A stretch of DNA of 64,000 nucleotides from Parvimonas micra (GTDB lineage: Bacteria; Bacillota; Clostridia; Tissierellales; Peptoniphilaceae): positions 1,054,001-1,118,000 of the forward strand of contig NZ_LR134472.1 of assembly GCF_900637905.1 (NCBI RefSeq). Reading direction: 5' to 3'. Below are positions 8,193-17,228 of the stretch, one piece after another (within the stretch, counting starts at the first letter, position 1; each line of letters begins with the position of its first letter). Made by a program: the position numbers and the translations under genes. The notes below the pieces were generated by a model that saw nothing but the letters and a program-made list of their open reading frames with translations, made no database searches and had not been told where the DNA came from.

Positions 8193-9264
8193 TTCTATTA
8201 AATTAAAAAATAAAATTTTAAAAGTACCAATTATTCAAGGAGGTATGGGAGTTGGAATTTCATTGTCAAATTTAGTAGGTAATGTTATGAGTGAAAATGC
8301 TATGGGAGTTTTAAGTTTCGCTCACCCCGGATATAATCGCAACACATTTTTAAAAAATACATCGGAAGATAATTTTATTGCAATGAAAGAGGAAGTTAAA
8401 AATGCAAGAAAAATTTCTAATGGGAAAGGACTACTCGGAGTCAATATAATGGTTGCGACATCTGAATATGCACTTTATGTTAAAGAATGTGTAAAGCTCG
8501 GTGTTGATGCAATAATTTCAGGAGCAGGACTTCCACTCAATTTACCTGAATTGACTAAAGGAAGTGATGTTCTTATTGCCCCCATAGTTTCAAGTGCAAA
8601 GGCTTTAAATCTTATTCTTAGAAGATGGGATCAACATCACAATAAAATCCCCGATTTTGTTGTAATTGAGGGAAGTGAAGCTGGAGGACATCTAGGCTTT
8701 AAAAAAGATGATGTTTTAAATGATACTTGTGAAAGTATAGATGAAATTTTGGAACAATGCTTGAAATTAGTTGTTGATTATGAAGAAAAATATAATCAAA
8801 AAATTCCAATTTTTGTAGCTGGTGGAATTTTTACAGGAAGGGATATTGCAAAATATGTGAAACAGGGAGCGAGTGGAGTTCAAATAGGAACTAGATTTAT
8901 TGCGACAGAAGAATGTGATGCTCACGAAAAATATAAAGAGATGTTCGTAAAAGCTAAAAGAGAAGACATCATTATAGTTAAAAGTCCAGCAGGTTTTCCC
9001 GGAAGGGCTATAAGAAATAAATTTACAGAAAGATTGGATAAAGATGGAAGAATTCCTGTAAAATATTGTGTTGATTGTATTTTACCATGTAATCCTAAAA
9101 ACACAGTTTATTGTATAACTGATGCTTTAATAAGAGCAGTAAAAGGAGATGTGGAAAATGGATTAGTATTTTCAGGAACTAATGCTTATAGAATAGATAA
9201 AATAACAACTGTTAAAGAATTAATTTCAGAATTGGTTTCTGAAGCAAATAATGAATTGAGGTGA
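8185..9264 (+). CDS. FabK/nitronate monooxygenase-family flavoprotein, paralogue
   Basis: 359-aa second member of the FabK/2-nitropropane dioxygenase superfamily, 8 nt overlapping with fabK. Shared FMN-barrel motifs: VPIIQGGMGVGISLSNLVG, VIEGSEAGGHLGF, IPIFVAGGIFTGRDIAKY, GASGVQIGTRFIATEE. It is ~45 residues longer than FabK and has a distinctive C-terminal region with clustered cysteines (YCVDCILPCNP and VYCIT, ~residues 295-313). Such longer paralogues are annotated as NAD(P)H-dependent flavin oxidoreductases. Its place inside the fab operon suggests a role in fatty-acid metabolism (for example, a specialised enoyl reductase), but this is inference. Ends in TGA. Confidence 0.85.
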   Translation: MLNSIKLKNKILKVPIIQGGMGVGISLSNLVGNVMSENAMGVLSFAHPGYNRNTFLKNTSEDNFIAMKEEVKNARKISNGKGLLGVNIMVATSEYALYVKECVKLGVDAIISGAGLPLNLPELTKGSDVLIAPIVSSAKALNLILRRWDQHHNKIPDFVVIEGSEAGGHLGFKKDDVLNDTCESIDEILEQCLKLVVDYEEKYNQKIPIFVAGGIFTGRDIAKYVKQGASGVQIGTRFIATEECDAHEKYKEMFVKAKREDIIIVKSPAGFPGRAIRNKFTERLDKDGRIPVKYCVDCILPCNPKNTVYCITDALIRAVKGDVENGLVFSGTNAYRIDKITTVKELISELVSEANNELR

Positions 9265-9268
9265 TTAC

Positions 9269-10165
9269 ATGAAGATAGCATTTTTATTTGCCGGTCAAGG
9301 TGCTCAATATGTAGGAATGGGACAAGAATTGTCTGATAGTTCGGTATTTAAAGAAGTATTTGAATATCTACCTTCAAATCTACAAAAGATTTGTTTTGAA
9401 GGTCCTGCAGAAGACTTAAATAATACTTTAAATGCCCAACCTTGTATAGTAGCAGTTTCTTTAGGAATAGCAAAAGTTTTAAAAAGTAAAAGTGTTGACT
9501 GTGAATATGCAGCGGGCTTAAGTTTAGGAGAATATACAGCTTTAGCCTATAGTGAAGCAATTTCTGTTAAAGATATTTTAGAGCTTGTGAAGAAACGTAG
9601 TGAGATTATGTCTAATGCTGTGCCTGAAAATACAGGAATGGCTGCAATTTTTAATTGTGAGGCAAAAATAATTGAAAATGTAATTAAAGATATAGAAAAT
9701 TTAGAAATTGCAAATTACAATAGTCCTAAACAAATAGTAATTACTGGCAGTATGAATAGTATTGACGAAGCTATTTTGAAATTAAAAGATTTGGGATATA
9801 AGTCAAAAAAATTAAATGTAAGTGGGGCTTTTCATTCAAGCTATTTAAAAAATGCTAGTGATGAATTATTTTCTGTATTAAAAGATGTTGAATTTAAAGA
9901 ACCAAATAAAAAAATAGTTTTTAATACTATTGGGAAGACTTCTAATGAGGATATTAAAATACTTTTGAAAAATCAGATAAAATCAAGTGTAAAATTTATG
10001 CAAAGTGTTGAGTTTATGATTGAAAATGGCGTTGATACTTTTGTTGAAATAGGACCTGGAAAAGTTTTGAGTGGATTGGTTAAACAAATTAATCCGGATG
10101 TAAATATTTATCCGGTAGAAAGTCTTGAGTCTATAAGAAAGGTGGTTGAGTTATTACATGAATAA
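9269..10165 (+). CDS. fabD: Malonyl-CoA:ACP transacylase
   Basis: 298 aa; moves malonyl groups from CoA to ACP. Nucleophile Ser85 lies in GLSLGEYTAL, the N-terminal FLFAGQGAQYVGMGQ is typical, and the catalytic His is in GAFHSSYL (~residues 188-195). The C terminus has the usual VEIGPGKVLSGLVKQI. Ribosome site GAGGTGA precedes ATG 9269. Its last 8 nt overlap fabG. Confidence 0.96.
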   Translation: MKIAFLFAGQGAQYVGMGQELSDSSVFKEVFEYLPSNLQKICFEGPAEDLNNTLNAQPCIVAVSLGIAKVLKSKSVDCEYAAGLSLGEYTALAYSEAISVKDILELVKKRSEIMSNAVPENTGMAAIFNCEAKIIENVIKDIENLEIANYNSPKQIVITGSMNSIDEAILKLKDLGYKSKKLNVSGAFHSSYLKNASDELFSVLKDVEFKEPNKKIVFNTIGKTSNEDIKILLKNQIKSSVKFMQSVEFMIENGVDTFVEIGPGKVLSGLVKQINPDVNIYPVESLESIRKVVELLHE

Positions 10166-10892
10166 AGTTGCATTGATTACAGGAGGAAGTGGAGGAATAG
10201 GCAGAGCTATTTCAATCAAACTTGCCGAAGAAGGATATGATGTAGTTATCAACTATCATTCCGATTATGAAAAAGCATTAGAAGTAAAAAAAGTTTGTGA
10301 AGAATATAATGTTAAAGTTATGTTATATAAATGTAATATTTCAAAATTTGAAGAAGTTGAAATTATGTTTAAAGAAGTTGTAAAAGAAATGGGAAGAGTC
10401 GATGTTTTAGTTAATAATTCCGGAATTACAAGAGATACATTGATTTTAAGAATGAGTGAAGAAGATTTTGACAAAGTAATAGATGTAAATTTAAAGGGCT
10501 GTTTTAATTGTATAAAAAATGTTTCAAGAATTATGATGAAACAAAAATCTGGTGTTATTGTAAATATTTCAAGTGTAGTTGGACTTTCCGGAAATATTGG
10601 ACAAGTTAATTATGCAGCAAGTAAAGCTGGAATTTTAGGAATTACAAAATCTGTTGCAAGAGAATTAGTTTCACTAAATGTAAGATGTAATGCAATAGCT
10701 CCAGGTTTTATAGAAACAGAAATGACAGATAAACTTTCAGAAAATGTAAAAGAGGGAATATTAAAATCAATTCCTATGAATAAGATGGGAAGCCCTGAAG
10801 ATGTAGCAAATTTAGTTAAATTTTTAGTTAGTGATGAATCAAAATATATAACTGGTCAAGTAATCAATGTTGACGGTGGAATGATAATGTAG
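10158..10892 (+). CDS. fabG: 3-oxoacyl-ACP reductase
   Basis: 244-aa short-chain dehydrogenase, NADPH-dependent. Rossmann motif TGGSGGIGRA (~8-17), NNSG (86-89), catalytic Ser139/Tyr152/Lys156 in the YAASK motif, C-terminal ITGQVINVDGG. The start is ATG 10158 after AAAGGTGG; a GTG/TTG-type start four codons upstream is less likely because it would overlap the ribosome site. Overlaps fabD by 8 nt. Confidence 0.96.
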   Translation: MNKVALITGGSGGIGRAISIKLAEEGYDVVINYHSDYEKALEVKKVCEEYNVKVMLYKCNISKFEEVEIMFKEVVKEMGRVDVLVNNSGITRDTLILRMSEEDFDKVIDVNLKGCFNCIKNVSRIMMKQKSGVIVNISSVVGLSGNIGQVNYAASKAGILGITKSVARELVSLNVRCNAIAPGFIETEMTDKLSENVKEGILKSIPMNKMGSPEDVANLVKFLVSDESKYITGQVINVDGGMIM

Positions 10893-10899
10893 GTGTGAT

Positions 10900-12132
10900 A
10901 TGAAAAGAAGAGTTGTTATAAGTGGATTGGGAGTTGTTTCGCCAATCGGAAATGATAAGGAAGAACTTTGGAATTCCATAGAAAATGGAAAATGTGGAAT
11001 TGATGAAATTACTTTTTTTGATACGAGTGAACACAAGGTAAAACTTGCAGCAGAAGTTAAAGATTTAGATTTTGAAAAGTATTATAATAAACGTGATTTA
11101 AAATTTAATGATCGTTTTGTAAAATTTGCAAGAATTGCTACTAAACAAGCCTTTGAAGATTCAAATCTTCAAGATTTTGATAGAGATAGAATGGGAGTAA
11201 TTTTAGCAAGTGGAATAGGTGGAATAGAAACTATTTCAAATTGTGAAAATGTATTGAATGAAAAAGGGCCTAGTAGAGTTTCTCCGTATTTTATTCCTAT
11301 GGCGTTGATTAATATTGCAGCAGGAACAGTTGCGATAGATTTAGATGCGAGAGGATATTGTAGTAGTGTTGTTACGGCTTGTGCAGCTGCTACAAATGCA
11401 ATAGGTGAGGGATTTTTGAAAATTAGAGATGGATATTTAGATATTGTTGTCGCCGGAGGAAGTGAAGCTTCAATTACTTCGCTTGCTGTAGCTGGATTTG
11501 CCAGTATGAGAGCTTTAAGTGAAAGTACAGATAAAAATAGAGCGAGTATTCCTTTTGATAAAGAAAGAAATGGGTTTGTAATGGGAGAAGGAAGTGCGGT
11601 ACTAGTTCTTGAAGAGTTGGAACATGCCTTAAAACGTAATGCAAAAATTTATGCTGAAGTTGTAGGATATGGAAACTCTTGTGATGCTAATCATATAACA
11701 GCTCCTTTAAGTGATGGAAGTGGAGCAGGAAAAGCGATGTTAAATGCGATTAATGATGCAGGATTGAATCCAAAAGATATAGAATATATTAATGCTCATG
11801 GTACTAGTACACCTTTAAATGATAAGTCAGAAACTTTAGCAATAAAATATGCTTTTGGAGAAAATTATAAAGATGTATTAGTTAGTTCTACAAAATCAGC
11901 TACAGGACATTTGCTTGGTGCAAGTGGTGCTGTTGAAGCATTAATCACAACTTTAGCATTAAAAAATTCTTATATTCCTGCAACATTGAATACAAATGAA
12001 ATTGATGAAGAATGTGATCTGAATATCGTAAAAAATAAAGGATTAGAAAAAAATATAAAATATGCAATGAGTAATTCTTTGGGTTTTGGTGGGCATAATG
12101 CCAGTTTAATCTTGAAAAAATGGGAGGACTAG
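10900..12132 (+). CDS. fabF: Beta-ketoacyl-ACP synthase II
   Basis: 410-aa elongating condensing enzyme. Active-site Cys161 in VTACAAATNAIG, His pair in NAHGTSTPLND and KSATGHLLGASGA, and the C-terminal SNSLGFGGHNASL motif are all present. Length is standard. No FabA/FabB, FabM or FabN is visible in the window, so the source of unsaturated fatty acids, if any, is not encoded here. Confidence 0.97.
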   Translation: MKRRVVISGLGVVSPIGNDKEELWNSIENGKCGIDEITFFDTSEHKVKLAAEVKDLDFEKYYNKRDLKFNDRFVKFARIATKQAFEDSNLQDFDRDRMGVILASGIGGIETISNCENVLNEKGPSRVSPYFIPMALINIAAGTVAIDLDARGYCSSVVTACAAATNAIGEGFLKIRDGYLDIVVAGGSEASITSLAVAGFASMRALSESTDKNRASIPFDKERNGFVMGEGSAVLVLEELEHALKRNAKIYAEVVGYGNSCDANHITAPLSDGSGAGKAMLNAINDAGLNPKDIEYINAHGTSTPLNDKSETLAIKYAFGENYKDVLVSSTKSATGHLLGASGAVEALITTLALKNSYIPATLNTNEIDEECDLNIVKNKGLEKNIKYAMSNSLGFGGHNASLILKKWED

Positions 12133-12133
12133 T

Positions 12134-12565
12134 ATGGTTTATAATTCAAATGAAATTCAAGAAATAATACCACATAGATATCCGTTTTTACTAGTAGATA
12201 GAATTGACTATATAAATGAAGAAAAGACAGAAATAGTTGGGACAAAATGTGTCAGTGCAAATGAAATGCAATTTATGGGACATTTTCCAAATAAACATGT
12301 TATGCCGGGTGTTTTAATTGTCGAAGCTTTGGCACAAACAGGCTGTGTTTTATTGCTTAGTAAAGAAGAAAACAAAAATAAAATTGGTTATTTTGCAGGG
12401 ATTAATAAAATGAGATTTAAACAAATGGTTTTACCTGGAGATGTACTAACTTTAAAAGTAAAACTTATGAATAACAAAGCAAATATTTACATTGCAGAAG
12501 TTTGTGCAACAGTTGAAAATAAAACTGTTTGTAGTGGTGAAATAATCTGTTCAGTTGGAAATTAA
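12134..12565 (+). CDS. fabZ: 3-hydroxyacyl-ACP dehydratase
   Basis: 143-aa hot-dog-fold dehydratase. Catalytic His50 in MGHFPNKHVMPGV and Glu64 in VEALAQTG match FabZ. Only 1 nt separates it from fabF. It is the last gene of the operon and is followed by a strong shared terminator facing birA. Confidence 0.96.
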   Translation: MVYNSNEIQEIIPHRYPFLLVDRIDYINEEKTEIVGTKCVSANEMQFMGHFPNKHVMPGVLIVEALAQTGCVLLLSKEENKNKIGYFAGINKMRFKQMVLPGDVLTLKVKLMNNKANIYIAEVCATVENKTVCSGEIICSVGN

Positions 12566-12569
12566 AAAA

Positions 12570-12605
12570 CTGATATAAGTATAAGTTATCTTATACTTAT
12601 ATCAG
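12570..12605. terminator. Bidirectional terminator between fabZ and birA
   Basis: Perfect 16-bp inverted repeat (12570-12585 with 12590-12605) around a TTAT loop, with an A run on the fabZ side acting as a T run for the minus strand. The birA stop codon lies in the loop, so the hairpin includes the last birA codons. Confidence 0.85.
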
Positions 12606-13356
12606 AACTGATTAATTTGATGATTTTTTCTTGTTCTTGGACTATTAAAGCACCGTTGTCCTCAATATCTATCGCTTTTGCAAAGAATTGTCTATCATTT
12701 TGAATTACGGTAATATCTTTTCCAAGAACATAAGAATTTTCTTTGTAAAGGTTGAGATAGTTTTTATTATCTATAAAATATAAATCAAAAAAGTTGATTA
12801 TTTCAGAAATTAATTCATTTCTTGAAATTTTAATATTTGTATTATTTTCAATAGATGTAGCAATGTTTTTTAAACTTGGTGGGAAGTCGAATTCTTTTAC
12901 ATTTATTCCTATTCCAACAATCATATTATCAATTATGTTGGTATTTAGGTTTATTTGGCTTTCACAAAGAATTCCTCCAACTTTTAAATCATTTAAAATT
13001 ATATCATTGACCCATTTTAGTTTTACATCTAAATTACAAATGGATTTTATTGCTGAAAGAACAGCAACGCTGGTTAAAATTGTTATTTTTAAAGACTCTT
13101 CAATTAAACAATTCGGATTAATTAAAATAGACATATATACTCCAGTATCTTTATTAGATATAAATTGCCTATCATTTTTTCCGTAACCATTAGTCTGTTC
13201 ATTACTTATTACAATGGTACCATAATTTTTTTCGTTTATCTTTGATTTTAAATACTTATTTGTTGAATCAATACTATCAAAAATTTCAATATTATGTTTA
13301 TACTTTAGATTTTTTTGAATTTCTTGTATATTTAAGTTGTTTTGTAAATTTTTCAT
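12586..13356 (-). CDS. birA: Biotin--protein ligase (monofunctional, no HTH)
   Basis: 256-aa ligase that adenylates biotin and attaches it to the AccB lysine. Starts ATG 13356. Motifs of the catalytic domain: IDSTNKYLK (~29-37), SNEQTNGYGKNDRQF (the biotin-binding loop; the usual GRGRxGR is here GYGKNDR), KWVNDIILNDLKVGGILCE (~113-131), GIGINV. The N-terminal DNA-binding winged helix of bifunctional BirA is missing, so it cannot act as a biotin operon repressor. It is the only confident minus-strand gene, convergent with the fab operon it serves and divergent from fabT. No ribosome site is visible before the ATG. Confidence 0.93.
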   Translation of the reverse strand: MKNLQNNLNIQEIQKNLKYKHNIEIFDSIDSTNKYLKSKINEKNYGTIVISNEQTNGYGKNDRQFISNKDTGVYMSILINPNCLIEESLKITILTSVAVLSAIKSICNLDVKLKWVNDIILNDLKVGGILCESQINLNTNIIDNMIVGIGINVKEFDFPPSLKNIATSIENNTNIKISRNELISEIINFFDLYFIDNKNYLNLYKENSYVLGKDITVIQNDRQFFAKAIDIEDNGALIVQEQEKIIKLISSDISIR

Positions 13357-13362
13357 ATATTA

Positions 13363-13390
13363 ATTATACATAAATTTTAGAAAAAAACAA
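13363..13390 (-). promoter_or_regulatory. Possible birA promoter giving a leaderless mRNA
   Basis: On the minus strand TTGTTT, 16-bp spacer, perfect TATAAT. The -10 ends only ~6 nt before the ATG, so transcription would begin at or next to the start codon; consistent with the absence of a ribosome site. Confidence 0.4.
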
Positions 13391-13408
13391 CTATATTGAT
13401 TTTCTATA

Positions 13409-13437
13409 TTGACTAAAGTAAAATACTGTTATATACT
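13409..13437 (+). promoter_or_regulatory. Promoter of fabT
   Basis: TTGACT, 17-bp spacer, TATACT, 25 nt before the fabT start. No copy of the TTTGA-N3-TCAAA operator is seen here, so autoregulation is not evident. Confidence 0.6.
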
Positions 13438-13462
13438 TTTAATATAAGTTAGGAGGGTAAAA

Positions 13463-14008
13463 ATGGCTGAAAGTAACACAAGACAAACGTTAAATGAATT
13501 ATTAGTAGATTTGTTTAATTTTATATTATATATACAGGAAAAATATATGAAAGAAAAAGGTGTGCCTTTGACAATGTATGAAGTTCATTTGCTTGAAAAT
13601 GTTTCAAAGATTAAAAATAACACAATAGGTAATATCGCAGATGCTATGTTAGTTACAAAGGGAACTCTTTCAGTTAATGCCAGTAGACTTATAAAAAAGG
13701 GATATTTAACAAAATATGTTGATAAAGATGATAGAAGAGTTGTTAGAGTTGAAATAACAGATAAGGCTAAAGAAGTTTTGAAAATACATGATGAATTCCA
13801 TGAAAATTTAATTGATCGTGCATTAGAGGACTTAAATTTATCAGATAATGAAGTTTTAAATAAAAGTTTTGAATCCATTTTGAATTATTTTAAAACTGAA
13901 TATAAGAAAATGAGTCAAAAAAATGATGAGCCTAAAGTTAAGGAGACAAAATTTAAAAAGATTAAGAAATTAAATAGGATAAAAGGAAAGATTAAGGATA
14001 ATATTTAG
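13463..14008 (+). CDS. fabT: FabT-like MarR-family repressor of fatty-acid synthesis
   Basis: 181-aa winged-helix protein. MarR features: effector/dimer helices at the N terminus, HTH around residues 50-75 (IGNIADAMLVTKGTLSVNASRLIKKGYL) and the beta wing with KDDRRVVRVEIT (~88-100). It resembles FabT of lactic streptococci, which binds DNA when complexed with long-chain acyl-ACP. The three operators at 2385-2427 match the FabT consensus, which supports the name. It has a Lys-rich C-terminal tail (~145-181) beyond the usual ~145 aa. Located after birA rather than at the head of the fab cluster as in streptococci. Confidence 0.8.
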   Translation: MAESNTRQTLNELLVDLFNFILYIQEKYMKEKGVPLTMYEVHLLENVSKIKNNTIGNIADAMLVTKGTLSVNASRLIKKGYLTKYVDKDDRRVVRVEITDKAKEVLKIHDEFHENLIDRALEDLNLSDNEVLNKSFESILNYFKTEYKKMSQKNDEPKVKETKFKKIKKLNRIKGKIKDNI

Positions 14009-14018
14009 ATGAAAAATA

Positions 14019-14052
14019 GAGGTTGTTTCGTTACAGCCTCTTTTGTTTTTTT
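14019..14052 (+). terminator. Terminator after fabT
   Basis: Eight-bp stem GAGGTTGT / ACAGCCTC (one G.U) around TTCGTT, followed by T-rich tail. Confidence 0.88.
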
Positions 14053-14071
14053 AGTCAAAATATGTTAAAAT
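14043..14071 (+). promoter_or_regulatory. Possible promoter of gatCAB
   Basis: TTGTTT, 17-bp spacer, TAAAAT, with a TG two bases before the -10. The -35 element lies in the T tract of the fabT terminator. Confidence 0.45.
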
Positions 14072-14108
14072 AATACATGATAATTAATATTTCAGATAGG
14101 AGATTTTT

Positions 14109-14393
14109 ATGGTTAGTAAGGAAGAAGTAAAGAAAATTTATTATCTTGCAAACTTGAATGTGAAGGAAGAAGAACTTGATATTATTGCAAAAAAGTTCGA
14201 CGATGTTCTAGTTTTTGCCAATGAAATTATGGAACTTGATACTTCAGATTGTGAAGCTCTAGAAATTGTTGTTGAACATAACAGTCCTTTGAGAGAAGAT
14301 ATTGTTGAAGAAAGTATTTCAAGGGAAGATGCACTTTTGAATGCAAGTGACAAAGAGTATGGATATTTTAGATTGCAAAGGGTTGTGAAATAA
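14109..14393 (+). CDS. gatC: Asp/Glu-tRNA amidotransferase subunit C
   Basis: 94-aa small subunit of GatCAB, which converts Glu-tRNA(Gln) and Asp-tRNA(Asn) into the amide forms. Typical features: VKKIYYLANLNVKEEE near the start, conserved core LREDIVEESISREDALLNA (~57-75) and the C-terminal EYGYFRLQRVVK. Its stop overlaps the gatA start (TAATG). First gene of gatCAB. Confidence 0.95.
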   Translation: MVSKEEVKKIYYLANLNVKEEELDIIAKKFDDVLVFANEIMELDTSDCEALEIVVEHNSPLREDIVEESISREDALLNASDKEYGYFRLQRVVK

Positions 14394-15799
14394 TGGATAT
14401 TTTAAGTATAAGAGAAGATTTTATCAGTGGTAAGGTGGATTTGATTTCATTTTATACTGATGTTATAAAGAGAATTGAAGATAAAAAAGATTTGAATATT
14501 TTTCTTGACTTTTCTAAAGAAAAAATTATGGAAAGAGTTGAATTTTTAAATAATAAATTAAAAAATAAAGAAAAATTGGGCTCTCTTTTTGGAGTTTCAG
14601 TTTCCGTTAAAGATAATATTTTAGTTAAAGGATATAAGAGTACTTGCGGTTCAAAAATTTTGGAAAATTATTCTCCAATTTTTAATGCTACAATTATTGA
14701 TAGACTTTTGGAAGAAGACGCTGTTATTCTAGGAAAAGTTAATATGGATGAGTTTGCAATGGGTGGTTCAGGTGAGACTTCTTATTTTGGAGCAACAAAA
14801 AATCCACTTGACGAAAGTTTAATTCCTGGCGGCTCATCTTCAGGCTCTGCAAGTAGTGTAAGTGCAGATTTAGCAATGATTAGTTTAGGATCTGATACAG
14901 GCGGTTCTGTTAGAAATCCTGCATCTTTTTGTGCTTGTGTAGGATATAAACCTACTTATGGAATGATTTCAAGATATGGAGTTGTTTCTATGGCAAGTAG
15001 TTTAGATCAAGTAGGAATTTTATCAAGTGATGTTAAATCAATTTTGCCTGTTTTAAATACAATTGGCGGTTTGGATAAAATGGATGCAGTTACAATGAGA
15101 GATGCTGTAGATATTAAGGAAGATAAAGATTTTTCTTTAAAGGGTATTAAAATTGCAACAGTTTCTAATATCGAAAATTATGAAATTGACGAAATTATTT
15201 TAAAAGATTATAAAAAGGCGATTGAAAATTTAAAAAATCAAGGCGCTATAATTGAAGAAGTAGACTTTAAATATATTAAACATTCTACAAATGTATATAA
15301 TGTTATTATGAGCTCTGAAGTTTCAAGTAATATGTCAAGATTTGACGGTATCAGATATGGATATAGAACTGAAAATTACGACTCAACAAGAGAACTTTTT
15401 ACAAATACTAGAAGTGAAGGTTTTGGAGAAGAAGTTCAAAGAAGAATTGCAATGGGAACTTTCTATCTTGCAAGTTCAAATAATCAAGCTCTTTACAAAA
15501 AAGGCTTGGAAGTTAGAGACTTGATAAGTAAAGAGGTAAATAAAGTACTTTCAGAATATGATTTTATTTTAACTCCTACAACAACTTGTCTACCAAGCAA
15601 GATTGGAGCAGAAAAGGATAATGCTTTAAAATCTTATGCAGGGGATACTTTTAATGTGCCTGTGAATTTTGCCGGGCTTCCTGCTATTTCCATTCCTTTA
15701 AATCTTAAAAAAATTGGTGGAAGTGTTCAATTTATAGGTAAGAGATTTGATGATGAAAGACTATTAAATCTTGCAATGAATTTTGAAAGGGGGCTTTAA
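14393..15799 (+). CDS. gatA: Asp/Glu-tRNA amidotransferase subunit A
   Basis: 468-aa amidase that releases ammonia from glutamine for the GatB kinase/transferase. The Ser-cisSer-Lys triad is visible: Lys73 (SVSVKDN), Ser148 (PGGSSSGSA) and Ser172 (DTGGSVR). Length normal. Overlaps gatC by 1 nt; its stop is 1 nt before the gatB start. Confidence 0.96.
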   Translation: MDILSIREDFISGKVDLISFYTDVIKRIEDKKDLNIFLDFSKEKIMERVEFLNNKLKNKEKLGSLFGVSVSVKDNILVKGYKSTCGSKILENYSPIFNATIIDRLLEEDAVILGKVNMDEFAMGGSGETSYFGATKNPLDESLIPGGSSSGSASSVSADLAMISLGSDTGGSVRNPASFCACVGYKPTYGMISRYGVVSMASSLDQVGILSSDVKSILPVLNTIGGLDKMDAVTMRDAVDIKEDKDFSLKGIKIATVSNIENYEIDEIILKDYKKAIENLKNQGAIIEEVDFKYIKHSTNVYNVIMSSEVSSNMSRFDGIRYGYRTENYDSTRELFTNTRSEGFGEEVQRRIAMGTFYLASSNNQALYKKGLEVRDLISKEVNKVLSEYDFILTPTTTCLPSKIGAEKDNALKSYAGDTFNVPVNFAGLPAISIPLNLKKIGGSVQFIGKRFDDERLLNLAMNFERGL

Positions 15800-15800
15800 T

Positions 15801-17228
15801 ATGAGTTTAAAAACAATAATAGGACTTGAAATTCACGTTGAGTTACAAACTGATACAAAAATGTTCTGTGGTTGTAAAAATGAATATGGTTGTCCTCCAA
15901 ATACTAATGTTTGTCCTATTTGTTTAGGTCATCCGGGAACTCTTCCAAGAATAAATAAGAGAGCGATTGAATATGCAATAATGGCAGGGAATGCTTTTAA
16001 TTGTGAAATTTCTATGGATATGAAAATGGATAGAAAAAAATATTTTTATCCTGATTTAGTAAAGGGTTATCAAATAACTCAAGAGAGAACTCCTATTTGT
16101 AAAAATGGATATATAGAAATTGATACTGAAAATGGAGTAAAAAAACTTAGATTACAAAGAATTCATATTGAAGAAGATACAGGAAAGTCAATCCACAACG
16201 AAAACGGACATACTCTAATGGACTATAACAGAGCGGGAGTTCCGTTAATTGAAATTGTATCTGAACCTGATATGAACAGTCCTGAAGAGGCTATTGCCTT
16301 TTTGACAAATTTAAAAGAAACTATAAAATATCTTGGAATTTCAGATGTTAAAATGGAAGAAGGCTCACTTCGTTGTGATGTAAACTTAAATGTAGTTGAT
16401 GAAGAAAGTGGATTTAAGACAAAAATTACTGAAATTAAAAATCTAAATTCATTTAAGGCTGCTCTTCGTGCTATGGAATATGAACAAAAAAGACATATAG
16501 AAAATGTTAAGAATAATATTGTTGGTGAAAAAGAGACAAGACGTTGGGATGAATCAAAGCTTGAAACTATAATTATGCGTCATAAAGAAGAGGGAAATGA
16601 TTATAGATTTAGTGTTGAGCCTGATATTCCATATATCAAACTTGAAAAAGACTTTGTTGAAGCTATTAAGGAAAAAATGCCGGAGCTTCCAAAGAATAAG
16701 AAAAATAGATTTTTAGCTGAATACAAACTTTCAGAATATGATGCAAATGTATTAACTCAAAACAAATATTTATCTGAATATTTTGAAAGAGTGGTTAAAA
16801 AGGTTGACGATGCAACTCTTGTTTCCAACTGGTTGCTTTCCGATGTTCTAAGAAGAGTTAAAGATTTGGAAATTGAATTTGAAGAAATTCCTTTAAATAT
16901 TGAATCTTTTGCAAGTCTTTTAAAATTAGTTAAAGAAAATAAGATAAATGCAAATGTCGGAAAAAAACTTCTTAGAGAATTATTTGAAAAAGGAGACTTT
17001 GATCCTCTAAAAGTTGTTGAAGAAAGAGGATTAATTCAAATTTCAGATGACAGCGCATTGATTGAAATAGTTGAAGAAGTTCTAAAGAATAATCCATCTT
17101 CAATTGAAGACTATAAAAATGGAAAAGATAGAGCATTAGGATTTTTGATGGGACAATGTATGAAGGCTTCAAAGGGTAAGGGTAATCCACAAAAATTCAA
17201 TGAATTAATTTTAGAAAGGTTAGTTTAA
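15801..17228 (+). CDS. gatB: Asp/Glu-tRNA amidotransferase subunit B
   Basis: 475 aa. Start ATG 15801 (MSLKTIIGLEIHVEL) after AAAGGGGG; an in-frame ATG at 15783 within the end of gatA is rejected. Zinc-binding cysteines CGCKN...CPPNTNVCPICLGHPG (~24-47) and the kinase core are present; the C-terminal YqeY-like tail domain ends with GNPQKFNELILERL. Overlaps the next gene start by 1 nt. Confidence 0.96.
   Translation: MSLKTIIGLEIHVELQTDTKMFCGCKNEYGCPPNTNVCPICLGHPGTLPRINKRAIEYAIMAGNAFNCEISMDMKMDRKKYFYPDLVKGYQITQERTPICKNGYIEIDTENGVKKLRLQRIHIEEDTGKSIHNENGHTLMDYNRAGVPLIEIVSEPDMNSPEEAIAFLTNLKETIKYLGISDVKMEEGSLRCDVNLNVVDEESGFKTKITEIKNLNSFKAALRAMEYEQKRHIENVKNNIVGEKETRRWDESKLETIIMRHKEEGNDYRFSVEPDIPYIKLEKDFVEAIKEKMPELPKNKKNRFLAEYKLSEYDANVLTQNKYLSEYFERVVKKVDDATLVSNWLLSDVLRRVKDLEIEFEEIPLNIESFASLLKLVKENKINANVGKKLLRELFEKGDFDPLKVVEERGLIQISDDSALIEIVEEVLKNNPSSIEDYKNGKDRALGFLMGQCMKASKGKGNPQKFNELILERLV

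Noticed and set aside
12794-13186. 130-codon frame on the + strand opposite birA
   Set aside because: Complementary shadow of the clearly homologous birA frame; no ribosome site and no recognisable protein features.
13357-13462. FabT autoregulatory operator before fabT
   Set aside because: Searched by eye for TTTGA-N3-TCAAA on both strands; none present. Only the acpP promoter carries such sites.
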